Source of the DNA: Rhizobiales bacterium 62-17 | GTDB lineage: Bacteria > Pseudomonadota > Alphaproteobacteria > Rhizobiales > Beijerinckiaceae | DNA length: 57,982 nucleotides | Assembly (NCBI GenBank): GCA_001898965.1 | Contig: MKVW01000007.1 | Location: 134,273-192,254 of the forward strand | Reading direction: 5' to 3' | Part shown: piece by piece, positions 1 through 9,261 of the stretch | Layout of the letters: each line of letters begins with the position of its first letter | Numbering within the stretch: the first letter of the stretch is position 1 | Notes under the pieces: model-generated | Databases searched by the model: none | What the model was told of the DNA's origin: nothing | What the model saw: only the letters and a program-made list of their open reading frames with translations | Program-made: the position numbers and the translations under genes

Positions 1-996
1 ACCGCCGGCGTCAACACCATCACCTTCCCGGCACTTCCCAACACACCGTTCACCAGCCCGCCTCCGGCGCTGACGGCCACCGCCAGCTCCGGCCTCACCG
101 TCACCTATGTGTCAATCACCACCGCGACCTGCACCGTTGCCGGCAGCACGATCACCTTCGTTGCCGCAGGCGCCTGTTCCATCACAGCGTCACAAGCCGG
201 CAATGCGAATTTCACCGCCGCTACGCCCGTGACGCAGAGTTTCACCATCACCGCCGGCGTCAACACCATCACCTTCTCGGCACTTCCCAACACACCGTTC
301 ACCAGCCCGCCTCCGGCCCTGTCCGCCACTGCCAGCTCCGGTCTCACCGTCACCTATGTGTCGATCACCACCGCGACCTGCACGGTCGCTGGCAGCACCA
401 TCACCTTCGTGGCGGCGGGCGGTTGTTCGATCACCGCCTCGCAGGCCGGCAATGCCAACTATGCGGCGGCGACACCCGTGACGCAGAGCTTCACCATCAC
501 CGCCGGCGTCAACACCATCACCTTCCCGGCGCTCGCCAATACACCTTTCACCAGCCCGCCGCCGGCCCTGACCGCCACGGCCAGCTCCGGCCTCACCATC
601 GTCTATACGTCGACAACGACCGCGACCTGCACGGTCGCCGGCAGTGCTATCACCTTCGTGGCGGCCGGTTCCTGCTCGATCACCGCTTCGCAGCCGGGCA
701 ATGCCAATTTTGCCGCCGCGACACCGGTGGTGCAGAGCTTCAGCATCACGCCGGGCACCAACACGATCACCTTCGCCGCCCTCACCGATCGCGCTATCGG
801 CTCCGGCGCATTCACCGTGTCGGCGACGGCCAGTTCCAGCCTCGTGGTCGCCTTCGCCTCCTCGACGCCGGCCACCTGTAGCGTCGCGGGATCGAGCGTG
901 TCGCTGCTCGCCGTGGGCCAATGTTCGATCGTCGCGACGCAGCCCGGCAACGTCAATTTCGCCGCCGCCACGCCGGTGACACAGAGTTTCGCGATC
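1..996 (+). repeat. Four tandem 249-bp (83-aa) in-frame repeats
   Basis: Units start at 1, 250, 499 and 748, and each is exactly 249 bp. The first three are near-identical; the fourth is more diverged, so the array probably expanded from the 5' side and continues upstream of the window. Each unit encodes one immunoglobulin-like beta module of the autotransporter passenger. Confidence 0.9.
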
Positions 997-2415
997 ACCA
1001 AGGCCACCACCACCGTGATGCTGACGGCCTCGGCGACCAGCATCATGTTCGGTCTGCCAGTGACGCTCACCGCCACCGTAACCGGCGTCACCCCGACCGG
1101 CACCGTCACCTTCCGGGACGGTGGTGCCGCACTTGCCACGGTCGCCGTTGCAGGAGGCGTCGCCAGTTTCACGACCAAGTCCCTGGCCAACGGTGCCCAT
1201 ACATTCACCGCCGCCTATAGCGGCGATATCAACAATAATGCCACGACTTCCGCCGGCGTCGTGGTCACCGTCAACGCCCGGCCTGATCCCTCGCTTGATC
1301 CCAACGTGCGCGGCATCGTCCATGCACAGGTGACTTCGGCGCAGCGCTTCGCTGAAGCGCAGATGGACAACATCACGCAACGCCTGGAACGGTTGCATGA
1401 TGACGACGATCCCGAGCCCGTCAGCATGGGCATCGGTTTCAGTGGCCCCGGCAGCATGCCGCCTGGCACGTCGGCCTTCGCCGATACGGCGCGCGAGAAC
1501 GGCGGCTATCTCGCTTATGCCGATGGCCAGCGCGGCATCAAATCCGCCTTCCCGGCGCCGCCGCCGGCCAAGCGCAAGGGGTCGGACATGCCCTTCCACA
1601 TCTGGATGGGCGGTGCCGTGAGCTTCGGCACGCAATTGCAGATGGGTCTTTACGAGAACAAGTTCACCACCGCCGGCGTGACGCTCGGCATCGACACCAA
1701 ACTATTCGACGGCTTGAAAGCCGGTATCGCGGTGGGCTTTGGCACTGACCAGACTCGCATCGGCCTGGATGGCACGCGCACCGATGCGCGCAACGCCAAC
1801 GTCGCCTTCTATGCCAGCTACAAACTGATGTCGGCGACTTTCATCGACATGATCGCCGGTTATGGCCGCGGCTCGGTCGATTCCCAGCGCTACGTCACGC
1901 TGCCGGGCCTTTACGTCATGGGCAGCCGCAATACGAAACAACTCTTCGGTTCGCTGGCTTTGGTGCGCGAGGAGCGTTGGGGCGCCTGGAAACTCGCACC
2001 CTATCTGCGGCTCGACGCGACGCGGCTCGAACTCGATCCCTATACGGAAACAGGGTCACCGATCTGGGCGCTGTCGTTCCAGAAAATGTCGACGCAAACC
2101 TTGCGCGGCGTCGTCGGCCTACGCACCAGCTACGACATCCCCATGAGCTGGGGCATGCTCACACTCCTCGGCCGGTTCGAATATCGCGCCCGCATGGGCG
2201 GCGCCTATAGCCAGAACCTGACCTATGCGGATCTGCTCGGCGGCCCGGTCTACACCATCACCGAACAAACCCTGGCCAACAGCCAGATGATGATGGCGGT
2301 GGGGTTGAGAGCCAAAACGGAAACGCTTGGCTTCGACTTCGAATATCAGCTCAGCGCCGCCAACAGCCGCATTCAGTCGCACACTTTCCGCGGCGGCGTC
2401 AGGCTGGGGTTCTGA
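1..2415 (+). CDS. Autotransporter with tandem passenger repeats, 5' partial
   Basis: The frame is open from base 1, so the true start lies upstream; 804 residues are visible. Codons 1-332 are four tandem 83-residue repeats rich in Thr, Ser and Ala, each with a conserved NTITF start and two cysteines. An Ig-like (Big_3-type) domain follows at about 334-425, then an acidic, possibly coiled linker (440-470), and a C-terminal part of about 280 residues with alternating aromatic/polar strands ending R-L-G-F. That ending is typical of an outer-membrane barrel closed by a terminal Phe. By family knowledge this is a type Va autotransporter: the barrel inserts in the outer membrane and the repeat region is displayed. 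The ligand or role (adhesin is likely) cannot be read from the sequence. Confidence 0.85.
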   Translation, partial: TAGVNTITFPALPNTPFTSPPPALTATASSGLTVTYVSITTATCTVAGSTITFVAAGACSITASQAGNANFTAATPVTQSFTITAGVNTITFSALPNTPFTSPPPALSATASSGLTVTYVSITTATCTVAGSTITFVAAGGCSITASQAGNANYAAATPVTQSFTITAGVNTITFPALANTPFTSPPPALTATASSGLTIVYTSTTTATCTVAGSAITFVAAGSCSITASQPGNANFAAATPVVQSFSITPGTNTITFAALTDRAIGSGAFTVSATASSSLVVAFASSTPATCSVAGSSVSLLAVGQCSIVATQPGNVNFAAATPVTQSFAITKATTTVMLTASATSIMFGLPVTLTATVTGVTPTGTVTFRDGGAALATVAVAGGVASFTTKSLANGAHTFTAAYSGDINNNATTSAGVVVTVNARPDPSLDPNVRGIVHAQVTSAQRFAEAQMDNITQRLERLHDDDDPEPVSMGIGFSGPGSMPPGTSAFADTARENGGYLAYADGQRGIKSAFPAPPPAKRKGSDMPFHIWMGGAVSFGTQLQMGLYENKFTTAGVTLGIDTKLFDGLKAGIAVGFGTDQTRIGLDGTRTDARNANVAFYASYKLMSATFIDMIAGYGRGSVDSQRYVTLPGLYVMGSRNTKQLFGSLALVREERWGAWKLAPYLRLDATRLELDPYTETGSPIWALSFQKMSTQTLRGVVGLRTSYDIPMSWGMLTLLGRFEYRARMGGAYSQNLTYADLLGGPVYTITEQTLANSQMMMAVGLRAKTETLGFDFEYQLSAANSRIQSHTFRGGVRLGF

Positions 2416-2483
2416 GCCCCCTGGACGCCTGACGGGAGGCCGGTAGGATAGCTGCCGGCATTGCGCGGCGCGGGGAGAAACAG

Positions 2484-3521
2484 GTGGGTCAGCCGTATGA
2501 GTGGGCGGATTTGGAGCATCAGCTCGCCCACATCGGCCTGCGGCTGGGTAAACTCACGCAAGTCCTTGATCTACCACCCGAAGACATACGGATCAGTAAC
2601 GCCAACGCGGGCGATGAGCAAACGCCCGTGGTCGAGGTCGAAGTTTCGGCTGATATCGATGACGCGCCGTTCTTCGGCGATTTCAAGGGGCGAATCCTTC
2701 ACGTCATCAGCGCCCTGGGGCCCTATCTGGCCGATTATGCGAAACGCTCGCCATTCATCCTGAGATTCAATCTGTCCGATGCTGGCAATGCCGGCGCCCT
2801 GTCTTTCGACCGCCCGGCCGATGCGGACTGGCCGCTGTTTCCCGATCTATATCTAATCGAAGCCCGTCGATCCTTCGAGCGCGGAGACTATGGCGCTTCC
2901 GAAACGGTCGACGATTTCGAAACAACATTCAATACGCGCCAGCCGCTGCTGTTTTGGCGCGGCTCCACCACCAGCGGCGGCTGGATTCGCTCGCTCGATG
3001 AATTGCGCGCCAACTATCGCGTTGACGCCTGCCTGCGCGTGGCGGCCGCTGTCGGGGCAAAAGCCGACTGTCGTATTTCCAACCTCGTGCAGTGGGTCGG
3101 CGGAAGCGAAGACGAGGCCATCGCCTTGCTCCAAAACCTCGACATCTACGCGGAGTTCGTTCCGGAAAGCCGCTTCGCCGATTTCCAGATGTATCTCGAT
3201 CTACCGGGCAATGCGGGGTCCTGGGGCACCTGCCATAAACATCTGGCCGGCATTCTCATCCTCAAGCCGCCCTCGGGCCGAGAACTCGCCTATTCCCATC
3301 TGCTCCGCCCTTGGAAACATTATATTCCCGTCGCGCGCGACATGAGCGACGTGGCGGAACGCGTAGCTTGGGTACGCGATCACCCCGCGGAAGCCACGGC
3401 GATCGCCCGACGCGGCAAGGAGCGTCTGTGGGGCTTCCTCAAAGGGCTCCCCGTCTACATGCTTAGGACCTTGGAAATGCATAATATTTCGCCAGATAAA
3501 AAACTGATCCGCGCGCGTTAG
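2484..3521 (+). CDS. Glycosyltransferase family 90 (CAP10/LpsA-like)
   Basis: 345 residues from a GTG start preceded by GGGGAG. The C-terminal two thirds fit the GT90/CAP10 pattern: a FWRGSTTSG motif near residue 155, an Arg-rich segment after it, and W-K-H-Y-I-P-V-x-x-D-x-S-D near residue 276, which in this family lies in the nucleotide-sugar site. No signal peptide or membrane segment is seen, so it probably works at the cytoplasmic face. GT90 enzymes often transfer xylose or glucose. The next gene, 85 nt downstream on the same strand, looks like a UDP-xylose synthase, so xylosyl transfer to LPS or capsule is a reasonable inference. Substrate not proven. Confidence 0.75.
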   Translation: MGQPYEWADLEHQLAHIGLRLGKLTQVLDLPPEDIRISNANAGDEQTPVVEVEVSADIDDAPFFGDFKGRILHVISALGPYLADYAKRSPFILRFNLSDAGNAGALSFDRPADADWPLFPDLYLIEARRSFERGDYGASETVDDFETTFNTRQPLLFWRGSTTSGGWIRSLDELRANYRVDACLRVAAAVGAKADCRISNLVQWVGGSEDEAIALLQNLDIYAEFVPESRFADFQMYLDLPGNAGSWGTCHKHLAGILILKPPSGRELAYSHLLRPWKHYIPVARDMSDVAERVAWVRDHPAEATAIARRGKERLWGFLKGLPVYMLRTLEMHNISPDKKLIRAR

Positions 3522-3606
3522 GCACGATTTGGCGCGGAAACCGATCGCCGCTAAGCTCTCATTTCCTTCTAAAGTTCTGTTTCGAGACGAAAGTGCGCCC
3601 GACGGA

Positions 3607-4569
3607 ATGAGCAAGAAAATCCTGGTGACAGGCGGGGCCGGCTTCCTCGGCTCTCACCTTTGCGACCGCCTGCTGGCCCAGGGTCATCATGTGATCTGCG
3701 TCGACAATTTCTTTTCGGGCGCGCAACGCAATCTGGCGCATCTGGCGAAAGAACCGCGGTTCACGCTATTGCGCCATGACGTCGTCCTTCCGTTCGCCGC
3801 GGAAGTCGATGAAATCTACAATTTGGCCGCGCCGGCCTCGCCCGTTCACTACCAGTTCAACCCGATCGAGACGACGAAGACCTGCGTGATCGGCGCGATC
3901 AACATGCTGGACCTGGCGCTCCAACGAAATATCAAAGTCCTGCAAGCCTCGACATCGGAAGTGTATGGCGACCCGGAACAGCATCCCCAGCCGGAGAGCT
4001 ATTGGGGGCGCGTCAATCCGATCGGCCTGCGCGCTTGCTATGACGAAGGCAAGCGCTGCGCGGAGGCTCTGTTTTTCGATTACCATCGTCAGCATCAGGT
4101 GCCGATCAAGGTCGCCCGCATTTTCAATACTTACGGACCGCGCATGTTGCCCGATGACGGGCGCGTGGTGCCTAATCTGATCTTGCAGGCGCTCAAGGGC
4201 GAGGACATCACGCTCTACGGCGACGGGCTGCAGACCCGCTCATTCTGCTATGTCGACGATCTGATCGAAGGTCTCGTGCAGCTGATGGCCAGCGGTTCCG
4301 ATATCATCGGGCCGATCAATCTCGGCAATCCCGACGAAGTCACTATCCGTCAATTGGCCGGATTGATCATCGACATCACCGGATCAAATTCGAAGTTCAC
4401 GCACGAACCCTTGCCGACCGACGACCCCCGTCAACGCCAGCCCGACATCGCTCAGGCCCGGCAACAGCTTGATTGGGCGCCGACCGTGCCTCTACGTGAA
4501 GGCCTGATCAAGACCGTCGCTTATTTCGAGAAACATCTGGCGGGGACCTTTGTCGCCCACAGCGGCTGA
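3607..4569 (+). CDS. UDP-glucuronate decarboxylase (UDP-xylose synthase)-like SDR
   Basis: 320 residues from ATG 3607 ([10 protein letters not shown]). An in-frame TTG exists at 3529, but the extra 26 residues look unlike the family. The Rossmann motif GGAGFLGS is at about 9-16, and the catalytic Tyr145-x3-Lys149 sits in CYDEGKR. The stretch TSEVYGDP followed by [11 protein letters not shown] is characteristic of UDP-glucuronate decarboxylases, which convert UDP-GlcA to UDP-xylose with bound NAD+. Length matches the soluble bacterial UXS form. It lies downstream of the GT90 gene and before a strong terminator, so the two likely form one transcript supplying and using a sugar donor. A dTDP-glucose dehydratase is a less likely alternative. 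Confidence 0.8.
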   Translation: MSKKILVTGGAGFLGSHLCDRLLAQGHHVICVDNFFSGAQRNLAHLAKEPRFTLLRHDVVLPFAAEVDEIYNLAAPASPVHYQFNPIETTKTCVIGAINMLDLALQRNIKVLQASTSEVYGDPEQHPQPESYWGRVNPIGLRACYDEGKRCAEALFFDYHRQHQVPIKVARIFNTYGPRMLPDDGRVVPNLILQALKGEDITLYGDGLQTRSFCYVDDLIEGLVQLMASGSDIIGPINLGNPDEVTIRQLAGLIIDITGSNSKFTHEPLPTDDPRQRQPDIAQARQQLDWAPTVPLREGLIKTVAYFEKHLAGTFVAHSG

Positions 4570-4740
4570 TGAACAAGGCGCGGGGACCCGCGATAAGTCT
4601 CTGTTCACCACTGCGGACGTATAAAGCCAGGACGCTCGTAACCATGGTGTGGTTTCGGCCGATGTGCGCCAGCGCACAGGCCGAATTTCGTCGTCATGGT
4701 CTAAGAGAACAGCACCGGCATTGCTCTCCGCCGGCATTTG
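4570..4740. other. Structured intergenic region with stacked hairpins
   Basis: No convincing gene. There are two stem-loops before the terminator: GCGGG-GA-CCCGC near 4580-4591, and a nested one at 4654-4685 (TTCGGCC / GTGCGC loop CA GCGCAC / GGCCGAA). The region is the 3' flank of the UXS-like gene and faces the convergent FAA-hydrolase gene. Confidence 0.5.
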
Positions 4741-4785
4741 CGCCAGCCCGCTCTGTGTCGATCGCGGGCTGGCGTTTTCGTTTGA
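4741..4785 (+). terminator. Rho-independent terminator after the UXS-like gene
   Basis: Perfect 11-bp stem (CGCCAGCCCGC at 4741-4751 with GCGGGCTGGCG at 4764-4774), followed by TTTTCGTTT on the plus strand. Confidence 0.75.
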
Positions 4786-5718
4786 TCAGCCTGTGATGCT
4801 TTTGACCCGGTTGGTCAGGGAGCCAATGCCCTCGATCTCGACCCGCATCACATCGCCCGCCTTGAGGAACTTGTTTTCCTCGGCGCCCGTGCCGCTCGGC
4901 GTGCCGGTGAGCACGACATCGCCGGGATAGAGGGTCATGCGCGAAGAAATCTGCGCCACCTGATCGGCGATGTTGAAGATCATTTCCTTGGTGTTGGAAT
5001 TCTGCTGCAACTTGTCGTTGATGAAGGTCTTGATGGCGAGGTTCATCGGATCCTTGATCTGCGACGCCGGCACGATCCAGGGGCCGAGCGGACAGGAACC
5101 GTCGAAACATTTCTGGCCGATCCAGTCGAAGCTGAACGGCGTGCCGGCGGCCACTTTCGGCCGGCGCGAAAGATCGCGGGCCGAGACGTCGTTGGCGCAG
5201 GTATAGCCGGCGATATGGTCATAGACCTTGTCGAGCGGGATGTTCTTGCCGCCCTTGCCGATGACGACGGCGAGTTCCGCCTCCCAATCGAGGGACTTCG
5301 AGACGGTCGAAATCTCTTCATTATGGCCAACGGCGGTGCGCGCCGGCTTGAGGAAATGCCAGGCGGTGGAGCCCGCTTCCTTCGGATTGGGTTCCTGCGG
5401 CAGGCCGGAGCGCTCGGCCATGCGGCGCACGTGATCGGCATAATTGGCGCCGGCGCAATAAATGGCGACGGGCCAATGCACGGCGGCGAGATAGTGCGCG
5501 GAAGCCAGCGGCATGGTCTTGATGCCGCCCTTGGCGACCTTATCGGCCAAACCCGACAGCCGGCCTTGCGCTGCCGTCCAGTCTTCCAGAATGCCGAGCA
5601 TGCTGGCATCGGCGGCGCGGCCCGTGCCTTCGGCCACATCGGCATAGACGTCGCCAACGGCGATGCCGGCGCGCGGTCCCTGTGCCGATTGGAATGTCAG
5701 CAGGCGATAGTCGGTCAT
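4786..5718 (-). CDS. Fumarylacetoacetate hydrolase (FAA) family protein
   Basis: 310 residues. Two adjacent ATGs occur; the second (5718, MTDYRLL) has AGGGAGG at the better spacing. The C-terminal FAH fold is clear: DWEAELAVVIGKGG (metal-binding Glu region), YTCANDVSARD and GDVVLTGTPSGTG. These enzymes cleave or decarboxylate 2,4-dioxo or 2-hydroxymuconate-type acids with Mg2+ or Mn2+; related members act in catechol meta-cleavage, fuconate and acylpyruvate breakdown. The exact substrate cannot be assigned. It is transcribed alone, convergent with the UXS-like gene and divergent from a sugar epimerase. An extradiol dioxygenase lies 8 kb away, but not in an operon with it. Confidence 0.8.
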   Translation of the reverse strand: MTDYRLLTFQSAQGPRAGIAVGDVYADVAEGTGRAADASMLGILEDWTAAQGRLSGLADKVAKGGIKTMPLASAHYLAAVHWPVAIYCAGANYADHVRRMAERSGLPQEPNPKEAGSTAWHFLKPARTAVGHNEEISTVSKSLDWEAELAVVIGKGGKNIPLDKVYDHIAGYTCANDVSARDLSRRPKVAAGTPFSFDWIGQKCFDGSCPLGPWIVPASQIKDPMNLAIKTFINDKLQQNSNTKEMIFNIADQVAQISSRMTLYPGDVVLTGTPSGTGAEENKFLKAGDVMRVEIEGIGSLTNRVKSITG

Positions 5719-5782
5719 CATATCCTCCCTGAATTCGGTTTGGCGGGGATAGTTCATGGGTCTCGAAACGAGTCAAGCGCGC

Positions 5783-5794
5783 CGTATTGTGATA
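5783..5794 (-). promoter_or_regulatory. Possible operator upstream of the FAA-hydrolase gene
   Basis: Palindrome GTAT-TGTG-ATAC, of the size and type bound by GntR/FadR-like repressors. It lies just upstream of a possible minus-strand -35 (TTGACT). No cognate regulator is in the window. Confidence 0.25.
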
Positions 5795-5871
5795 CATGAG
5801 CCTACCCGTCGGATGGGTGGCGCGAATATCGGCCGTTACGCCGAGACTGGTTCAGAATGGAGATGCGAAGG

Positions 5872-6807
5872 ATGCGCATACTCGTAACCGGCGCAAGTGG
5901 CTTCGTTGGCAGGCATACGATCGGCCATTTGGCCGCCGCAGGTCACGAGGTAATCGCCGCAGGGCGTTTGCACTCCATCGAACATCCCGGCATCCGCTGG
6001 ATCAACGACGACCTCATCCAGCCGACAGTGGCAGCCCGTATCGGCGCGACCGTGCGGCCCGACATCTTGCTGCACCTGGCCTGGACCGTCGAGGCCGGCA
6101 AATTCTGGACCGACCCCGACAATCTCGACTGGGTTGCGGCGTCGCTATCTCTCGCACGCGCCTGCGCCGAAAAAGGCGCGCAACGCATTTGCATGGTCGG
6201 CTCATGCTACGAATACCAGTGGCCGGCGGATGGACTATGCCGAGAAGCCACAACGCCCAGCGGTTCGCACACGCTCTACGACGTTGCCAAGGACAGCGTG
6301 CGCCGCGTGCTCGAAAAATACGCGGCTCAAATCGGCATTTCCGTCGCCTGGGCACGACTGTTCAATCTTTACGGGCCTTTTGAAGATCCAAATCGACTGG
6401 TTGCATCCGTGGCCCAGGCTCTCCTCGCCGGACGGCCGGCGGCTGTTTCGAGCGGCAAGGCAATCCGCGACTATATGGATATTCGCGACACCGGCGCCGC
6501 GCTCGCAGCGCTCACCACCAGCGACGTTTCCGGGATCATCAACGTAGCGACGGGCGAAGATGTCAGCGTCGCCGATATCGTTCGCGAAATCGCCGATCTC
6601 GCCGGGCGGCCGGACCTCGTCCGGTTTGGTGCCCTGCCCGATCGCGACGAACCGTTGCGGATCGTCGCCGACGTCGATCGATTGCGCAACGAGCTAAAAT
6701 GCCCGGCACCTCAAAAAAGCCGACGTGAGAATCTTGCCGATGCGCTGTCTTTCTGGCGCGAAGCGAGCCGGCCTGTCGCACCGACCTATGTGCATGAAAT
6801 TCCCTAG
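5872..6807 (+). CDS. NAD-dependent epimerase/dehydratase family protein
   Basis: 311 residues from ATG 5872 (MRILVTGASG). In-frame ATGs at 5857 and 5863 exist, but GGAG at 5859-5862 is best placed for 5872. It is an extended SDR: Rossmann motif GASGFVG at the N-terminus and catalytic Tyr136-x3-Lys140 in YDVAK. The stretch RLFNLYGPFEDPNRLV is typical of sugar-nucleotide epimerases. It probably makes or modifies a nucleotide sugar or its 4-keto intermediate for surface polysaccharide. It ends 9 nt from the convergent GT2 gene. The specific reaction is unknown. Confidence 0.75.
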   Translation: MRILVTGASGFVGRHTIGHLAAAGHEVIAAGRLHSIEHPGIRWINDDLIQPTVAARIGATVRPDILLHLAWTVEAGKFWTDPDNLDWVAASLSLARACAEKGAQRICMVGSCYEYQWPADGLCREATTPSGSHTLYDVAKDSVRRVLEKYAAQIGISVAWARLFNLYGPFEDPNRLVASVAQALLAGRPAAVSSGKAIRDYMDIRDTGAALAALTTSDVSGIINVATGEDVSVADIVREIADLAGRPDLVRFGALPDRDEPLRIVADVDRLRNELKCPAPQKSRRENLADALSFWREASRPVAPTYVHEIP

Positions 6808-6816
6808 TCCCGTCGA

Positions 6817-8115
6817 CTACCTGGAGGGCCACAATCGCCGCAGCCATGAGCGGTGCGAAGCCGATGGTGGCGGAGCAATCGATGGTACAGGCGGCTCCAC
6901 AACAGCGGGCGGCTCCTGCGCAGCCGGATCAGGGACAGCCGCTGGATAATGAAATGGGTGGCCATCGTCTCCCACCAGCGCGCCAACGAGACGAACGACA
7001 TCAAGAATATTGGCGACGTTAATACGGCTTGTATCGAGTGAAAGCGATGTCCCGTGAAGACCAAATGATGTCGGCGTCAATTCAGCCCAATCCACGTCCC
7101 CTCGCGGCGGCAAAGCATCAAACCACGCCAACAACTCCGCATCATGCGCAATGGAAGCGCGAACCGCCTCGATGAGGCGATGCCGTCGCTCCTCCGGATT
7201 CGACGGGATAGAATTGCGATGCTGGAGTAAGATCGCGCGTAGATCGAGATCGAACTCCGGATCGTTACGAAACAGGCGATCGCGCGCCGATAGATAAGCG
7301 TCATGGATCGGTGTCCAAATCGTATCCTCTTGTGGAACCTCGGGATGAAACGCCAATCCAGCGCGTGAATTGAGCTTGGTGAAATCTTCGACAATCTCCT
7401 TGGCGTCTGGATCGTAGAGTTGCGCCATACCGTTGCTGTTATGGGAAATTCCGGCGACGCTCAGGGGCACCGCAAGATCGAGGCAATTGCGCGCTAGAAA
7501 GCCGATGGCATAGGCTGAATAAATATCAGGAATGCGGTGTCCAAAGACTTGTCCGGTCAACTCCCGGAGTTGTTCCAACATTCGCCTGTTGACGAATGAA
7601 CAATAGATCATTGGCAGCGCATCAGGCATGACCTCGATTTTGGCGGCCAACTTCAATCGCTCATGCATGTCGACGCGCTCGACGGACTTGACGAGATTTA
7701 CACCCCAAAGGCGATTGGCCCATCTCGCCACTCGTAAGGACGGCCAGGTGTATATGCAGCGGCCCCAACGCAGTGCGTCGATATCGCCGTAGCGAGCAAT
7801 CAAAGCCGCTGCCTCACGCAAAGCATAGGGGCAAAGACCGTCGTCGTCCCCGAGTACGGTCACATAGCGTCCCTGGGCGGAACGAACCCCGAGCTCCCAA
7901 TTTGCGCTCATGGCAAGAGCCTCGGGAGGCTTTACATACTTGATGCGGACTTGAGCGATTTCGCCGACCAGTTTTGCGGTCGCGTCGTTATCGGAATTAT
8001 CGCAGACGACGATTTCGTAGTCGTCGTAGTCCTGTTCGAGACAGGTCTGCAAAGTATATCGCAGCGTGTCCGCCCGGTTGCGGGTAGGCACGACAATGCT
8101 GAACAGCGGCAACAT
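6817..8115 (-). CDS. Glycosyltransferase family 2
   Basis: 432 residues; ATG with CAGGAG six bases upstream. The N-terminal GT-A domain opens SIVVPTRNRADTL, has VCDNSDND as the first acidic nucleotide-binding patch, and LGDDDG at about 88-93 as the metal-binding DXD motif. No membrane spans are evident. The last 40 residues are proline-rich and end in basic/aromatic residues (WLRRLWPSR), possibly a membrane-contact tail. It likely adds a sugar to LPS, capsule or a glycan, with the nearby epimerase and GT90 genes. Acceptor and donor are unknown. Confidence 0.8.
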   Translation of the reverse strand: MLPLFSIVVPTRNRADTLRYTLQTCLEQDYDDYEIVVCDNSDNDATAKLVGEIAQVRIKYVKPPEALAMSANWELGVRSAQGRYVTVLGDDDGLCPYALREAAALIARYGDIDALRWGRCIYTWPSLRVARWANRLWGVNLVKSVERVDMHERLKLAAKIEVMPDALPMIYCSFVNRRMLEQLRELTGQVFGHRIPDIYSAYAIGFLARNCLDLAVPLSVAGISHNSNGMAQLYDPDAKEIVEDFTKLNSRAGLAFHPEVPQEDTIWTPIHDAYLSARDRLFRNDPEFDLDLRAILLQHRNSIPSNPEERRHRLIEAVRASIAHDAELLAWFDALPPRGDVDWAELTPTSFGLHGTSLSLDTSRINVANILDVVRLVGALVGDDGHPFHYPAAVPDPAAQEPPAVVEPPVPSIAPPPSASHRSWLRRLWPSR

Positions 8116-8159
8116 TCGTGGCTCCTGATTTCGAGCGAGTGCCCTGCTTTCAAAGACGA

Positions 8160-9167
8160 CTATACTTTGATTACCACTTTGCCAAAATGCGCTGCCGACT
8201 GGAGATAGGCGAAGGCTTCCTTCGCCTCGTCGAAGCTGAAAACCCGGTCGATAATCGGCTTTAGGCCATTGACACTGATGGCCGCGTTCATCGCTTCGAA
8301 CATTTGCGTCGAGCCGACGCTAATGCCCTGCACGTTCGCGCGCTTGGCGAGGATCGCCATTGGATTGATTTCCGCATTGCGTGTGAGAACACCGATCATC
8401 GAAATGAAGCCGTTAGGCCGGATCGCCTTCAGCGAACGGCTGAACGTATCTGAGCCGCCGACTTCGACGACTTGATCGACGCCGCGCCCGCCGGTACAGG
8501 CCAGCGCCGCCTCATCCCACGCTTCATGACTGCGATAATTGATACCGTCGCTGGCACCGAGCGCCTTGGCACGTGCCAGCTTGTCCTCGCTCGACGATGT
8601 GGCGATGACCCGCACACCCATCATGCGCGCGAATTGCAACGCGAAAATCGACACGCCGCCTGTGCCCTGCACCAGCACGCTCTGGCCGGCCCTGAGATGC
8701 GCATGTTCGACCATCGCGTGCCAGGCGGTCACCGCCGCGCACGGCAAGGTCGCCGCTTCTTCGTAGGAGAGATGCGCAGGGATCGCGACCGCGCCCTCCT
8801 CTTCCAGCACCGCATATTCGCGCAGCATGCCATCGATGGGACCACCCAGCGCGCTGCCCGGACTGTTCGCATCTGCTAAACCGCCAAACCAGCGTTGAAA
8901 GAAACAGCTCGCCACCCGGTCGCCGACCTTGAAACGCTGCACGCCGGGGCCGACCTCGATCACTTCGCCCGCGCCATCGGAGAGCGGCACGACGTTCGGC
9001 GCGATCGGACCGCGATAGCCACCGGAGACGAGCGCCAGATCGCGGAAGTTCAGCGAAGTGGCTATCACCTTCACCAGGATCTGGCGATGTGCCGGCTTCG
9101 GCACCGCCTCCTCCACTTGGGTCAGCGATTGAATGCCGGTGAGCTGCGGAATGCGATAGGCGCGCAT
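8160..9167 (-). CDS. Zinc-independent MDR oxidoreductase (quinone-reductase-like)
   Basis: 335 residues from ATG 9167 (MRAYRIPQLTG). A longer frame to 9275 would overlap the divergent hydrolase gene. Medium-chain reductase fold: the N-terminal catalytic domain has SLNFRDLALVSG, with N-x-x-D in place of the zinc-binding Cys/His. The NADPH-binding Rossmann motif is in VLVQGTGGVSIFALQFA, about residue 165-185. Members reduce quinones or alpha,beta-unsaturated carbonyls. Substrate unknown; it is divergently oriented to the alpha/beta hydrolase. Confidence 0.78.
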   Translation of the reverse strand: MRAYRIPQLTGIQSLTQVEEAVPKPAHRQILVKVIATSLNFRDLALVSGGYRGPIAPNVVPLSDGAGEVIEVGPGVQRFKVGDRVASCFFQRWFGGLADANSPGSALGGPIDGMLREYAVLEEEGAVAIPAHLSYEEAATLPCAAVTAWHAMVEHAHLRAGQSVLVQGTGGVSIFALQFARMMGVRVIATSSSEDKLARAKALGASDGINYRSHEAWDEAALACTGGRGVDQVVEVGGSDTFSRSLKAIRPNGFISMIGVLTRNAEINPMAILAKRANVQGISVGSTQMFEAMNAAISVNGLKPIIDRVFSFDEAKEAFAYLQSAAHFGKVVIKV

Positions 9168-9261
9168 GAGGTCTCGATCCCCCCTCGAACTTAATGTTGA
9201 GGCGCTATAGCAGAGACTTGGTGCATCTGCCATGGTGCGCTCAAACAATTCAAGGTTGGAC

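Noticed and set aside
1..996. Repeat array considered as CRISPR
   Set aside because: Units of 249 bp are continuous coding sequence without spacers.
190..1635. 481-codon open frame antisense to the first autotransporter
   Set aside because: It follows from the repeated, GC-rich codon pattern of the sense gene; no ribosome site and no protein-like composition (His/Arg/Gly-rich).
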